Of a stretch of 64,000 nucleotides of DNA, positions 1-7,670 are shown piece by piece. The notes under the pieces are model-generated. The model worked only from the letters and a program-made list of their open reading frames with translations. It did no database searches and was not told the DNA's origin. This DNA is from SZUA-36 sp963759155. Lineage in GTDB: Bacteria > Pseudomonadota > Gammaproteobacteria > Xanthomonadales > SZUA-36. Within the stretch, counting starts at the first letter, position 1, and each line of letters starts with the position of its first letter. The position numbers and the translations under genes were made by a program. Location: contig CAVWXX010000014.1 of the NCBI GenBank assembly GCA_963759155.1, positions 62,001 to 126,000 of the forward strand. Reading direction: 5' to 3'.

Positions 1-92
1 TGGGCATCTGGTTCCGGGAGTTCACCGAAAAAGTGGGCCGGCAGTTTGGCGACACATTCAGTAACAAGAACTCCTCACACAGGGATTATTGA
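1..92 (+). CDS. 3' end of an unidentified gene (partial)
   Basis: The third reading frame is open from the window edge to a TGA at 90-92 and encodes 29 residues starting GIWFREFTEKVGRQFG, with the mixed charged and aromatic composition of a real protein C-terminus. The other two forward frames read as low-quality sequence. The start lies outside the window and the piece is too short to name a family. It converges with the glutaredoxin-like gene on the opposite strand, with an inverted repeat between them. Confidence 0.4.
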   Translation, partial: GIWFREFTEKVGRQFGDTFSNKNSSHRDY

Positions 93-101
93 CAGGTGGA
101 C

Positions 102-123
102 GGTGCGTAAGTGCTTACGCACC
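102..123. terminator. Inverted repeat between convergent genes
   Basis: GGTGCGTAAG and CTTACGCACC form a perfect 10-bp inverted repeat with two bases between the arms, placed between a gene ending at 92 and a convergent gene ending at 136. The position fits a shared transcription terminator. No U-tract follows on either strand, so intrinsic termination is not certain. Confidence 0.4.
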
Positions 124-135
124 TGACTACCAGCC

Positions 136-375
136 TCATTTACCCGCTTCCCAAAAAGCGGCAAGCTCCTCCAAGCCAAACGGCCAGAATAATTCTTTTT
201 GACTATCAGTCCGTTTAAGAACCGGAATGTGAATTTCGTAAAGCTTTAGCAACTCAGGCTTATCTTCAATCTCGACTTTTGTATAGCATTCGCCATATCC
301 TGCGTTGTGCAGGAGCGCTTCTGCTTCGTCACACAAATGACAGTGCTCCGTGTAATATAAGATCATCTGACTCAT
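136..375 (-). CDS. Glutaredoxin family (thioredoxin-fold) protein
   Basis: This 79-residue protein has a thioredoxin-like beginning, MSQMILYYTEHCHLCDEAE. The CHLC dithiol motif sits after the first strand, where glutaredoxins carry CxxC. It ends with a hydrophobic turn and helix (FWPFGLEELAAFW) typical of the short DUF836 type. Such proteins are thought to act in cytoplasmic disulfide exchange; the substrate is unknown. A longer reading from 555 is possible, but its first 60 residues overlap the divergent sdaA start and look non-coding, so the ATG at 373-375 is preferred. About 67 bp separate it from sdaA, which probably holds divergent promoters. Confidence 0.75.
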   Translation of the reverse strand: MSQMILYYTEHCHLCDEAEALLHNAGYGECYTKVEIEDKPELLKLYEIHIPVLKRTDSQKELFWPFGLEELAAFWEAGK

Positions 376-442
376 GGAGTTGTTCTCGTTCGGGCCTCGT
401 ATGGGGTTTGGATCATCGCATAAATAACCTGGGAAGCGTGAC

Positions 443-1822
443 ATGGCTGTCAGTGTTTTTGAATTATTTAAAATCGGAATCGGGCCCTCAAGCTCACATA
501 CCGTCGGCCCGATGCTGGCCGCGCACACCTTTGTGCAACGTTTGCAAAATTTCAATCTGTTAGACCAGGTTGGCAGCCTGCAAGTAAGCCTGTTTGGCTC
601 ACTCGCCTACACCGGTCGCGGTCATGGTACCGATAAAGCCGTGTTGCTTGGGCTGTCAGGTGAACTGCCCGATCAGGTCGATCCTGATCAAATCGAAGGA
701 ATCGTCAAGGAAATTCGCGACAGTGGCTTTATCAATCTGGATGGTCGGATCAAGATCCATTTCTCAGAAAAAGCCGACCTGATTTTCAAAAAACGCCAAA
801 CCCTGCCGCACCACACCAACGGGATGCGTTTCGCAGCCTTTGACAAAGGCGGGGACCCATTACACCAGCGCGAGTATTACTCAGTTGGCGGCGGCTTCGT
901 GGTCAACCAGGACGAGGCAGCATCCGACCGCATCGTCAAGGACAAGACACCCTTACCGTATGATTTCAGCAGCGGTGACGAACTGGTCGACCTTTGCACA
1001 CAGCACGATATGAGCATCGCCGAAATCATGATGGCAAATGAACAGGTTTGGCGGAGCGAGGAGGAAATCCGCGCAGGGCTGTTAAAGATCTGGGGCGCCA
1101 TGCACAGCTGCATCAAACGCGGCATTGCCAGCGACGGCGTGTTACCCGGCGGCCTCAATGTCGACCGTCGCGCACCGTCACTTTACCGTGAACTCAGCCA
1201 GTCAAGCGAGTCGGCCGACAGGGATCCACTGAAAATCATCGACTGGGTCAACCTTTACGCCCTCGCCGTCAACGAGGAAAACGCCGCTGGCGGACGTGTT
1301 GTCACCGCACCCACCAATGGCGCAGCCGGTATCATTCCGGCCGTTCTCAACTACTACATCAATTTCATTCACCACAGCAACGAGGATGGCATCATTGAGT
1401 TCCTGCTCACGGCCGGTGCGATCGGAATCCTGTACGTACTCAACGCCTCGATATCTGGTGCCGAGGTGGGCTGCCAGGGTGAAGTGGGCGTTGCCTGCTC
1501 GATGGCGGCAGGCGGTCTGACTGCAGCCATGGGCGGAAGCATGGACGAGGTCGAAAATGCTGCTGAAATCGGCATGGAACACAACCTCGGCCTGACCTGT
1601 GACCCGGTCGGCGGCTTGGTACAAATACCCTGTATCGAACGCAATGCCATGGGCTCGGTCAAAGCGATCAATGCGCAACGTCTGGCGATGCAAGGTGCAG
1701 GTAAACACAAGGTATCACTGGATAAAGTCATCAAAACCATGCGGGAAACCGGTGCTGACATGAAAAACCACTACAAAGAAACCTCACGCGGCGGCCTGGC
1801 CGTCAACGTCATCGAATGTTGA
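443..1822 (+). CDS. sdaA: L-serine ammonia-lyase (serine dehydratase), iron-sulfur type
   Basis: This 459-residue single-chain enzyme deaminates L-serine to pyruvate and ammonia using a [4Fe-4S] cluster. The N-terminal beta domain opens with VFELFKIGIGPSSSHTVGPM, the family signature. The C-terminal alpha domain contains TAPTNGAAGIIPAV, the cysteine segment SGAEVGCQGEVGVACSMAA and GLTCDPVGGLVQIPCIERNA, which supply the cluster cysteines. Length matches the 455-460 residues of E. coli SdaA. GGGAAG lies 6 bases before the ATG. The last 7 bases overlap the downstream peptidase gene, so the two are probably co-transcribed. Confidence 0.96.
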   Translation: MAVSVFELFKIGIGPSSSHTVGPMLAAHTFVQRLQNFNLLDQVGSLQVSLFGSLAYTGRGHGTDKAVLLGLSGELPDQVDPDQIEGIVKEIRDSGFINLDGRIKIHFSEKADLIFKKRQTLPHHTNGMRFAAFDKGGDPLHQREYYSVGGGFVVNQDEAASDRIVKDKTPLPYDFSSGDELVDLCTQHDMSIAEIMMANEQVWRSEEEIRAGLLKIWGAMHSCIKRGIASDGVLPGGLNVDRRAPSLYRELSQSSESADRDPLKIIDWVNLYALAVNEENAAGGRVVTAPTNGAAGIIPAVLNYYINFIHHSNEDGIIEFLLTAGAIGILYVLNASISGAEVGCQGEVGVACSMAAGGLTAAMGGSMDEVENAAEIGMEHNLGLTCDPVGGLVQIPCIERNAMGSVKAINAQRLAMQGAGKHKVSLDKVIKTMRETGADMKNHYKETSRGGLAVNVIEC

Positions 1823-2766
1823 AGCCGAATCACATCATCACAGCGGTCTGCGCTTGCTGCATGCTGGTCGTTTTCGCTGCCTCTGCCGGCGACATGTATA
1901 AGTGGAAAGATAAAGACGGTATCTGGCACTTCAGTTCAACACCGCCAGAGACCGATGAAACCTACGACACGATGGAAATGCCCACCGACCCGCGACAGTT
2001 GGTGACCTTGCAAAAGCTGGGTACTGAACATGAACCCGTCTATTCCTTTTTCAACAACACCTGGGGGCCCATCGAGTTGGAACTCGCCGTGCACGATGCC
2101 GAAAACATCATCACCGACCCGCCACTGCCGGCACGCTTCGTCATCGAGGGGCAAACCGAACGGCGTCTGCTGAAGGTCAAGGGCAACGATCCCACCCTGG
2201 GGTTCACTTTCCGTCTCTCATACAAACAGATGATCGGACCACCCGTCGATGAGCTACCCGCTGAATTCAACTATTACCCGCCTTTCCCACTGGGTATGCA
2301 GTTTCCAATCAGCCAGGGCTTCGATAACGAAATAACCCATAACGAACCACCCAACCAATACGCCGTGGATATCGTCATGCCCATCGGCACACCGATACTG
2401 GCCGCACGTTCCGGTCGCGTAATAGACATGGAAGATGATTTTCATGGAGCCGCCCAAAAAGAACGCTACCTGGCCCGTTCCAACCACGTACGCGTATTGC
2501 ATGATGACGGCACCATGGCGGTCTACGCACATTTGCAGCCCAACAGCTTACGAATCCGTGAAGGCGCAATAGTCCGACGCGGCCAGTGGATAGCCAATTC
2601 CGGCAACACCGGCTACAGCAATGGCCCGCACCTGCATTTTGTGATTCAAATCAATGTTGGCATGTCGCTGGAATCCCTGCCTTTTCGTTTTGTCACGCCC
2701 ACTGGTGGAACTATGACGCCGGCTGATCGCGGGATGATTAGCGGTGTGTTGCCGAATAAGCAATAG
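1816..2766 (+). CDS. M23 family metallopeptidase with N-terminal DUF4124 segment
   Basis: This 316-residue exported protein has a hydrophobic signal segment at about 8-25. A DUF4124-like piece follows (MYKWKDKDGIWHFSSTPPE), then a beta-rich linker and a C-terminal LytM/M23 domain. In that domain YAVDIVMPIGTPILAARSG carries the metal-binding Asp, YAHL is present, and PHLHF supplies the last His pair. These enzymes cut peptidoglycan peptide crosslinks in the periplasm. The first His of the usual HxGxD motif is displaced: an H occurs about 9 residues before the Asp, as in the YAxDF subgroup. The gene starts inside the sdaA stop region. A dispersed structured repeat follows it. Confidence 0.88.
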   Translation: MLKPNHIITAVCACCMLVVFAASAGDMYKWKDKDGIWHFSSTPPETDETYDTMEMPTDPRQLVTLQKLGTEHEPVYSFFNNTWGPIELELAVHDAENIITDPPLPARFVIEGQTERRLLKVKGNDPTLGFTFRLSYKQMIGPPVDELPAEFNYYPPFPLGMQFPISQGFDNEITHNEPPNQYAVDIVMPIGTPILAARSGRVIDMEDDFHGAAQKERYLARSNHVRVLHDDGTMAVYAHLQPNSLRIREGAIVRRGQWIANSGNTGYSNGPHLHFVIQINVGMSLESLPFRFVTPTGGTMTPADRGMISGVLPNKQ

Positions 2767-2792
2767 CTTTCTTCAGGGCACTCACAGGTGGA

Positions 2793-3168
2793 AAAAACCA
2801 TTGATCAGTCGGGAAGCTAAGGCTATGCGGTACCTTACTTCCAGACGCGCTCAAGCACATCCTGTGGCGCTCTATCCTCGACTCCTGTCTCAGAAGGTCT
2901 GGAAGTAAGCTACCGCACATCCTCAGCTTTGCACGAATGCAGGGGTCAATGGTTTCTGACAGGTTGCAGAGGGGAGTGATTCTGAACTTGATAAGCATAC
3001 CTATAATGTGAATGCTCGGCTTAATGGCCTCTGATAGATGCAAGTCGTTTGGTGCTGAGCTGGGGAGTGTATTGTCTTACCAGGACCTTGCGAGACAGGA
3101 GTCGAGAAAGAGTGATACATGGATGTACTCGAACGAGTCCTGGTAAGACAGTACACATCCCAGCGCCC
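2793..3168. repeat. Dispersed two-hairpin repeat, copy 1
   Basis: This gene-free stretch holds two large inverted repeats. Unit A has arms 2827-2846 and 2897-2916 (GTCTGGAAGTAAGCTACCGC on the right), with weaker outer arms reaching 2796 and 2955. Unit B has arms 3059-3086 and 3137-3164. The region between the arms of B, read on the minus strand, matches the region between the arms of A, including CTCGACTCCTGTCTC. A and B are therefore inverted relatives whose arms differ. The same arrangement recurs at 19806-20325. No coding potential is seen. Confidence 0.85.
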
Positions 3169-3306
3169 CCAACCTTGCAAATATCACCCCCTTAAACCGG
3201 TAAATCATTAGGCACTACGGTGGTTCAATTCTTTAAAACGATTAGCAACACTCCAATCTCGACTCTGTTAAAATTCTTCTCCTTATCATCGGTCAGAATT
3301 CCATCC

Positions 3307-4905
3307 ATGTCAGAACTAGAAAAACAAATCGCCCGCCGGCGCACATTCGCGATCATTTCGCATCCGGATGCGGGTAAAACCACGCTTACTGAAAAACTGC
3401 TGTTGTTCGGCGGTGCTATTCAGATGGCGGGGGCGGTCAAGTCCAAGCGGGCGGCGCGGCATGCGACGTCGGACTGGATGAAACTGGAGCAGGAACGTGG
3501 TATTTCGGTGACCAGTTCGGTGATGCAGTTTTGCTATCACGATTATATTGTTAACTTGCTCGATACACCCGGCCATGCGGACTTTTCTGAAGATACCTAC
3601 CGTACGCTGACGGCTGTGGATTCTGCCTTGATGGTAATCGATTGCGCCAAGGGCGTTGAGCAACGGACCATCAAGTTGATGGAGGTTTGCCGTTTACGCC
3701 AGACGCCGATTTTCACCTTTATCAACAAGCTCGACCGCGAGGGCCGTGATCCGATTGAGTTGCTGGATGAGGTTGAATCAATACTGGGTATCCAGTGTGC
3801 GCCGATCACCTGGCCGATTGGCATGGGTAAGCGTCTCAAGGGTGTTTATCATCTTGTGGATGATGCCGTGCACCTGTATGAATCGGGTAAAAATTACGTC
3901 ACCCAGAATGCTGAAATTATCCAGGGTATCGACAACCCGTTACTGGAGAAACGCCTCGGTCAGTATGATTGCGCGGACTTGCGCGATGAGATCGAACTGG
4001 TGAAAGGCGCCAGTCATGAGTTTGACCCCAAGGCTTATCTTGCGGGTGACCAGACGCCGGTGTTTTTTGGTTCGGCCATCAATAATTTTGGTGTCACACC
4101 GCTACTTGATGCCTTCGTGAAACATGCGCCTGCACCCGAATCCAGGGCCAGCATCAACCGCGAGGTGGCCAGTAATGAAACTGCCCTGACCGGTTTTGTC
4201 TTCAAGATCCAGGCCAATATGGATCCCGCCCACCGTGACCGCATTGCATTTATGCGTATCTGTTCCGGCCGTTTCACCCAGGGTATGAAAATCCGGCATG
4301 TCCGTCTGAACAAGGATATCAAGATACCCAACGCCCTGACTTTCATGGCGCAGGACCGTGGCCTGGTTGATGATGCCTGGCCCGGGGATATTATCGGTCT
4401 GCATAACCATGGCACCATTTCGATCGGTGACAGTTTCAGCGAAGGCGAGAAATTGCAGTTTACCGGTATTCCGAATTTTGCCCCCGAACTCTTCCGGCGC
4501 GCGCAATTGCGTGATCCACTCAAGCTCAAAGCATTGCAAAAAGGCCTGATGCAGTTATCCGAGGAAGGCGCGACGCAGTTTTTCCGGCCGACGCAAAGCA
4601 ACGAGTTGATTCTCGGCGCAGTAGGTGTACTGCAGTTTGACGTGGTAGCCTACCGGCTGAAAAGCGAGTACAACGTCGATGCGATTTTTGAGAACGTCAA
4701 CGTACAAACTGCTCGTTGGGTCGTTTGTGATGACGAAAAAATGCTACGGGATTTCAGCAACCAACTGGCAAGCCATGTCGCGCTTGATGCAGCAGACCAA
4801 CTGGTCTACCTGGCACCTTCAAGGGTTAACCTGCAGTTGACTGAAGAACGCTGGCCGGACATCAGGTTTGCGGCAACCCGCGAAACCCTCCTGTTTGCAG
4901 AATGA
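3307..4905 (+). CDS. prfC: Peptide chain release factor 3
   Basis: This 532-residue translational GTPase recycles RF1 and RF2 from the ribosome after termination. The G1 motif is in ISHPDAGKTTLTEKLL, followed by the RF3-specific GAVKSKRAARHATSDWM, G2 in QERGISVTSSVMQF, G3 DTPGHADFSEDT and G4 NKLDR. The C-terminal EF-G-like domains end near VNLQLTEERWPDIRF. Length agrees with the usual 526-530. The ATG at 3307 is chosen because upstream residues are not conserved in the family and MSELEKQIARRRTFAIISHPD is the normal N-terminus. It overlaps the start region of the downstream MATE gene. Confidence 0.96.
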   Translation: MSELEKQIARRRTFAIISHPDAGKTTLTEKLLLFGGAIQMAGAVKSKRAARHATSDWMKLEQERGISVTSSVMQFCYHDYIVNLLDTPGHADFSEDTYRTLTAVDSALMVIDCAKGVEQRTIKLMEVCRLRQTPIFTFINKLDREGRDPIELLDEVESILGIQCAPITWPIGMGKRLKGVYHLVDDAVHLYESGKNYVTQNAEIIQGIDNPLLEKRLGQYDCADLRDEIELVKGASHEFDPKAYLAGDQTPVFFGSAINNFGVTPLLDAFVKHAPAPESRASINREVASNETALTGFVFKIQANMDPAHRDRIAFMRICSGRFTQGMKIRHVRLNKDIKIPNALTFMAQDRGLVDDAWPGDIIGLHNHGTISIGDSFSEGEKLQFTGIPNFAPELFRRAQLRDPLKLKALQKGLMQLSEEGATQFFRPTQSNELILGAVGVLQFDVVAYRLKSEYNVDAIFENVNVQTARWVVCDDEKMLRDFSNQLASHVALDAADQLVYLAPSRVNLQLTEERWPDIRFAATRETLLFAE

Positions 4906-6268
4906 CAACTTGAGTACCGCTTTCAACCGAATCCGCGCCTTTTTCCCCGATAAGGGAAGACGTCGTTTAATCTGGGGTATTGCCCTGCCCATTATGGGCG
5001 GCATGATGTCGCAAAACATCCTGAACCTGGTGGATATCGGTATGGTCGGCCGTCTTGGTGATGCGGCATTGGCGGCAACCGGTATCGGCAGCTTCACCAA
5101 CTACCTGGCCATTTCCTTCATCATCGGTTTATCGGCAGGCGTACAGGCGCTGGCGGCGCGCCGACTTGGTGAGGAGCGATACAGCGAGACCGCTGTGCCG
5201 CTTAACGGCGGGTTGCTACTGGCCCTGATCATCGGTGTACCCCTGTGCGCGGTTTTGTACCTGGCCATTCCATCGGCCTACTCATTCCTCAGTGATGATC
5301 CTGCCGTTATTGAGCAGGGCGTGCCCTATTTACAGATCCGCATACTCAGCATGGTCGCAGTGGGTATGAACTTCTCTTTCCGCGGTTACTGGAGCGCCAT
5401 CCACATGACCGGCGTGTATCTGCGCACATTGCTGATCATGCACGCCTGCAATATCTTTCTGAACTGGGTGCTGATTTTCGGCAACCTCGGCGCACCGGAA
5501 ATGGGTGTGTATGGCGCCGGGCTTGCGACCACCATATCGCTTTACATCGGTACCGGCCTGTACTTCTTTTTTGCTTACCGGCATGCGCGTGAAAAGGGTT
5601 TCCTGGGCCAAATGCCTGCGCGCAGCACCCTGTGGCAACAATTGAAGCTCTCGCTGCCCGCCAGTTTGCAGCAGGTATTTTTCTCTGCCGGCCTGGTCAC
5701 ACTGATGTGGATCGTCAGCCAGATTGGTACCGGCGAAGTCGCTGCGGTCAACGTGTTGATGACCTTTCATATCACCGCAATTTTGCCAGCCTTCGGGCTC
5801 GCGCTTGCCGCCACCACCCTGGTGGGCAATGCGCTGGGTAAAGGTGATGTTGAAGATGCCGTGTTGTGGGGCTGGAATGCAGCCGCCATTTCGCTGGTTT
5901 ACGGTGTCGTGCTCAGCCTTGTACTCATTCCGTTTGCCGATCCATTGCTGGGTCTGTTTCTCACCAACCCCGAAACCCGTCAACTGGCCTACTGGCCGAT
6001 GATACTCTGGGCCCTGGTGATTGGTGTTGATACCACCGGCATGGTGTTGATGAATGCCCTGATCGGCGCCGGTGATACGCGTCGCAGCATGTGGATAAGC
6101 GTGATTGCGCAGTGGGTATTCTTTTTGCCATTTGCCTATATCGCCGGACCGGTGCTCGGCTACGGCCTGATGGGAATCTGGGTCATAAACAGTATCTACC
6201 GGACCGGACAAGCGGTGGTTTGCGTACAAAGCTGGGCGGGGAGACGCTGGGTGGGAATTAAACTTTAG
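4868..6268 (+). CDS. MATE family efflux transporter
   Basis: This multidrug/toxin extrusion antiporter is up to 466 residues, with about 12 predicted membrane helices in two homologous halves. It begins with RRLIWGIALPIMGGMMSQNILNLVDIGMVGRLGDAALAATGI, the N-terminal MATE signature. Such pumps export cationic compounds with Na+ or H+ influx. The start is uncertain: TTG at 4868 lies inside prfC, TTG at 4910 follows the prfC stop, and no ATG precedes the first helix. Overlap or close spacing suggests coupling to prfC. Confidence 0.9.
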   Translation: MRQPAKPSCLQNDNLSTAFNRIRAFFPDKGRRRLIWGIALPIMGGMMSQNILNLVDIGMVGRLGDAALAATGIGSFTNYLAISFIIGLSAGVQALAARRLGEERYSETAVPLNGGLLLALIIGVPLCAVLYLAIPSAYSFLSDDPAVIEQGVPYLQIRILSMVAVGMNFSFRGYWSAIHMTGVYLRTLLIMHACNIFLNWVLIFGNLGAPEMGVYGAGLATTISLYIGTGLYFFFAYRHAREKGFLGQMPARSTLWQQLKLSLPASLQQVFFSAGLVTLMWIVSQIGTGEVAAVNVLMTFHITAILPAFGLALAATTLVGNALGKGDVEDAVLWGWNAAAISLVYGVVLSLVLIPFADPLLGLFLTNPETRQLAYWPMILWALVIGVDTTGMVLMNALIGAGDTRRSMWISVIAQWVFFLPFAYIAGPVLGYGLMGIWVINSIYRTGQAVVCVQSWAGRRWVGIKL

Positions 6269-6377
6269 GGCAGTTTAGTTTGCCTAAAAACTATAAAGTC
6301 GATACATTGCGACCTGATAAAACAATAAACTTCTTTTTTAAAAAACCAGAATCACCTTGAAATGACTGGAGCATTGA

Positions 6378-7652
6378 ATGATTAGCAGCATTGCCTTTGG
6401 ATTATTCGGCCTGGCTGTTCTGATCTCGGTTGCCTTCGCTTTTTCACCGAACAAGCAATCTATCGACTGGAATCAAATTGGCGCGGGGATTGGCCTGCAA
6501 GTCGTCTTTGCCGTTATCGTCATCATCGTGCCGGGTGGGCGTGAGTTCTTTGATGCGATCAGTCGCGTATTCGTCAAGATTATCGATTTTGCCACTGTCG
6601 GTGGGCAATTCATATTTGGTGACCTCGCCAACCAGACCAGCTTTGGCTTTATTTTTGCCTTCCAGGTGCTGCCGACCATTATCTTCTTTGCTTCCCTGAT
6701 GTCGGTGCTTTATCACATCGGCTTTATGCAGAAAATCGTTGCGGGCATGGCCTGGGTTATGCAGAAAGCCTTACGTGTCAGTGGTTCAGAATCCTTATCG
6801 GTCGCCGCCAATGTGTTTATCGGGCAGACCGAGGCGCCACTGGTGGTGCGGCCCTATATTGCAAAAATGACTGAATCGGAGCTCTTTACGATGATGGTCG
6901 GCGGCATGGCCACCATTGCCGGCGCCGTACTGGCAGCCTATATCGCCATGCTCGGCGGTGCAGATGATGCACAACGCCTGTTTTACGCCCGCCACCTGCT
7001 GGCCGCCAGCGTAATGGCTGCACCCGCGACCATCGTCATCGCCAAGCTGCTGAGACCGGAAACCGAGGAATCCCTGACCAAGGGTACGGTGCACCTGGAA
7101 ATCGAAAAAACCGCGACCAATGTCATCGAGGCAGCAGCCAATGGCGCCGCCGATGGTGTCAAACTTTCGCTGAATGTTTCCGGCATGTTGCTGGCCTTTG
7201 TTGCCCTGATCACGATGATCAATTTCCCGCTGGCATGGGTTGGTGAGATGACAGGTCTTGAAAGCCTGACAGGCCAGACACTGAGCCTTTCATTGATCCT
7301 GGGCTATATCCTCTCACCACTGGCGTGGATTATCGGTGTGCCCTGGGCTGAGGCGACCATTGTCGGCGGCTTGATCGGCGAAAAAATAGTCCTCAACGAA
7401 TTCGTCGCCTACCTGCATCTTGGGCAAATAAAAGACACCCTGTCAGAGCACTCCGTTTTGATCTCCACCTACGCCCTGTGTGGTTTTGCCAATTTCTCAT
7501 CGATTGCGATACAGCTCGGTGGCATTGGCGGCCTGGCGCCCAACCGCCGCTCTGATATTGCCCGCCTCGGTTTACGCGCGGTATTGGGTGGCACACTGGC
7601 CACCATGATGACGGCCACCATTGCGGGAGTACTGACCAAGCTGGCAGCATAG
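6378..7652 (+). CDS. Concentrative nucleoside transporter (NupC/CNT family)
   Basis: This 424-residue inner-membrane protein has about ten hydrophobic segments. The CNT core GSESLSVAANVFIGQTEAPLVVRPYI contains the nucleoside-binding QTE motif. A second conserved half carries PWAEATIVGGLIGEKIVLNEFVAY and CGFANFSSIAIQLGG. It imports nucleosides with H+ or Na+. GGAG stands 6 bases before the ATG. A 109-bp gap follows the MATE gene, so it may have its own promoter. The gene downstream begins 18 bp after its stop. Confidence 0.93.
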   Translation: MISSIAFGLFGLAVLISVAFAFSPNKQSIDWNQIGAGIGLQVVFAVIVIIVPGGREFFDAISRVFVKIIDFATVGGQFIFGDLANQTSFGFIFAFQVLPTIIFFASLMSVLYHIGFMQKIVAGMAWVMQKALRVSGSESLSVAANVFIGQTEAPLVVRPYIAKMTESELFTMMVGGMATIAGAVLAAYIAMLGGADDAQRLFYARHLLAASVMAAPATIVIAKLLRPETEESLTKGTVHLEIEKTATNVIEAAANGAADGVKLSLNVSGMLLAFVALITMINFPLAWVGEMTGLESLTGQTLSLSLILGYILSPLAWIIGVPWAEATIVGGLIGEKIVLNEFVAYLHLGQIKDTLSEHSVLISTYALCGFANFSSIAIQLGGIGGLAPNRRSDIARLGLRAVLGGTLATMMTATIAGVLTKLAA

Positions 7653-7670
7653 ACGCCCGCTACAAAGATC

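Noticed and set aside
5330..6229. A 299-codon minus-strand open frame across the MATE gene, and similar long shadows opposite lptD and alaA (13494-14174, 14152-14832)
   Set aside because: Each lies opposite a clearly recognised gene, has no ribosome site and shows no protein-family features.
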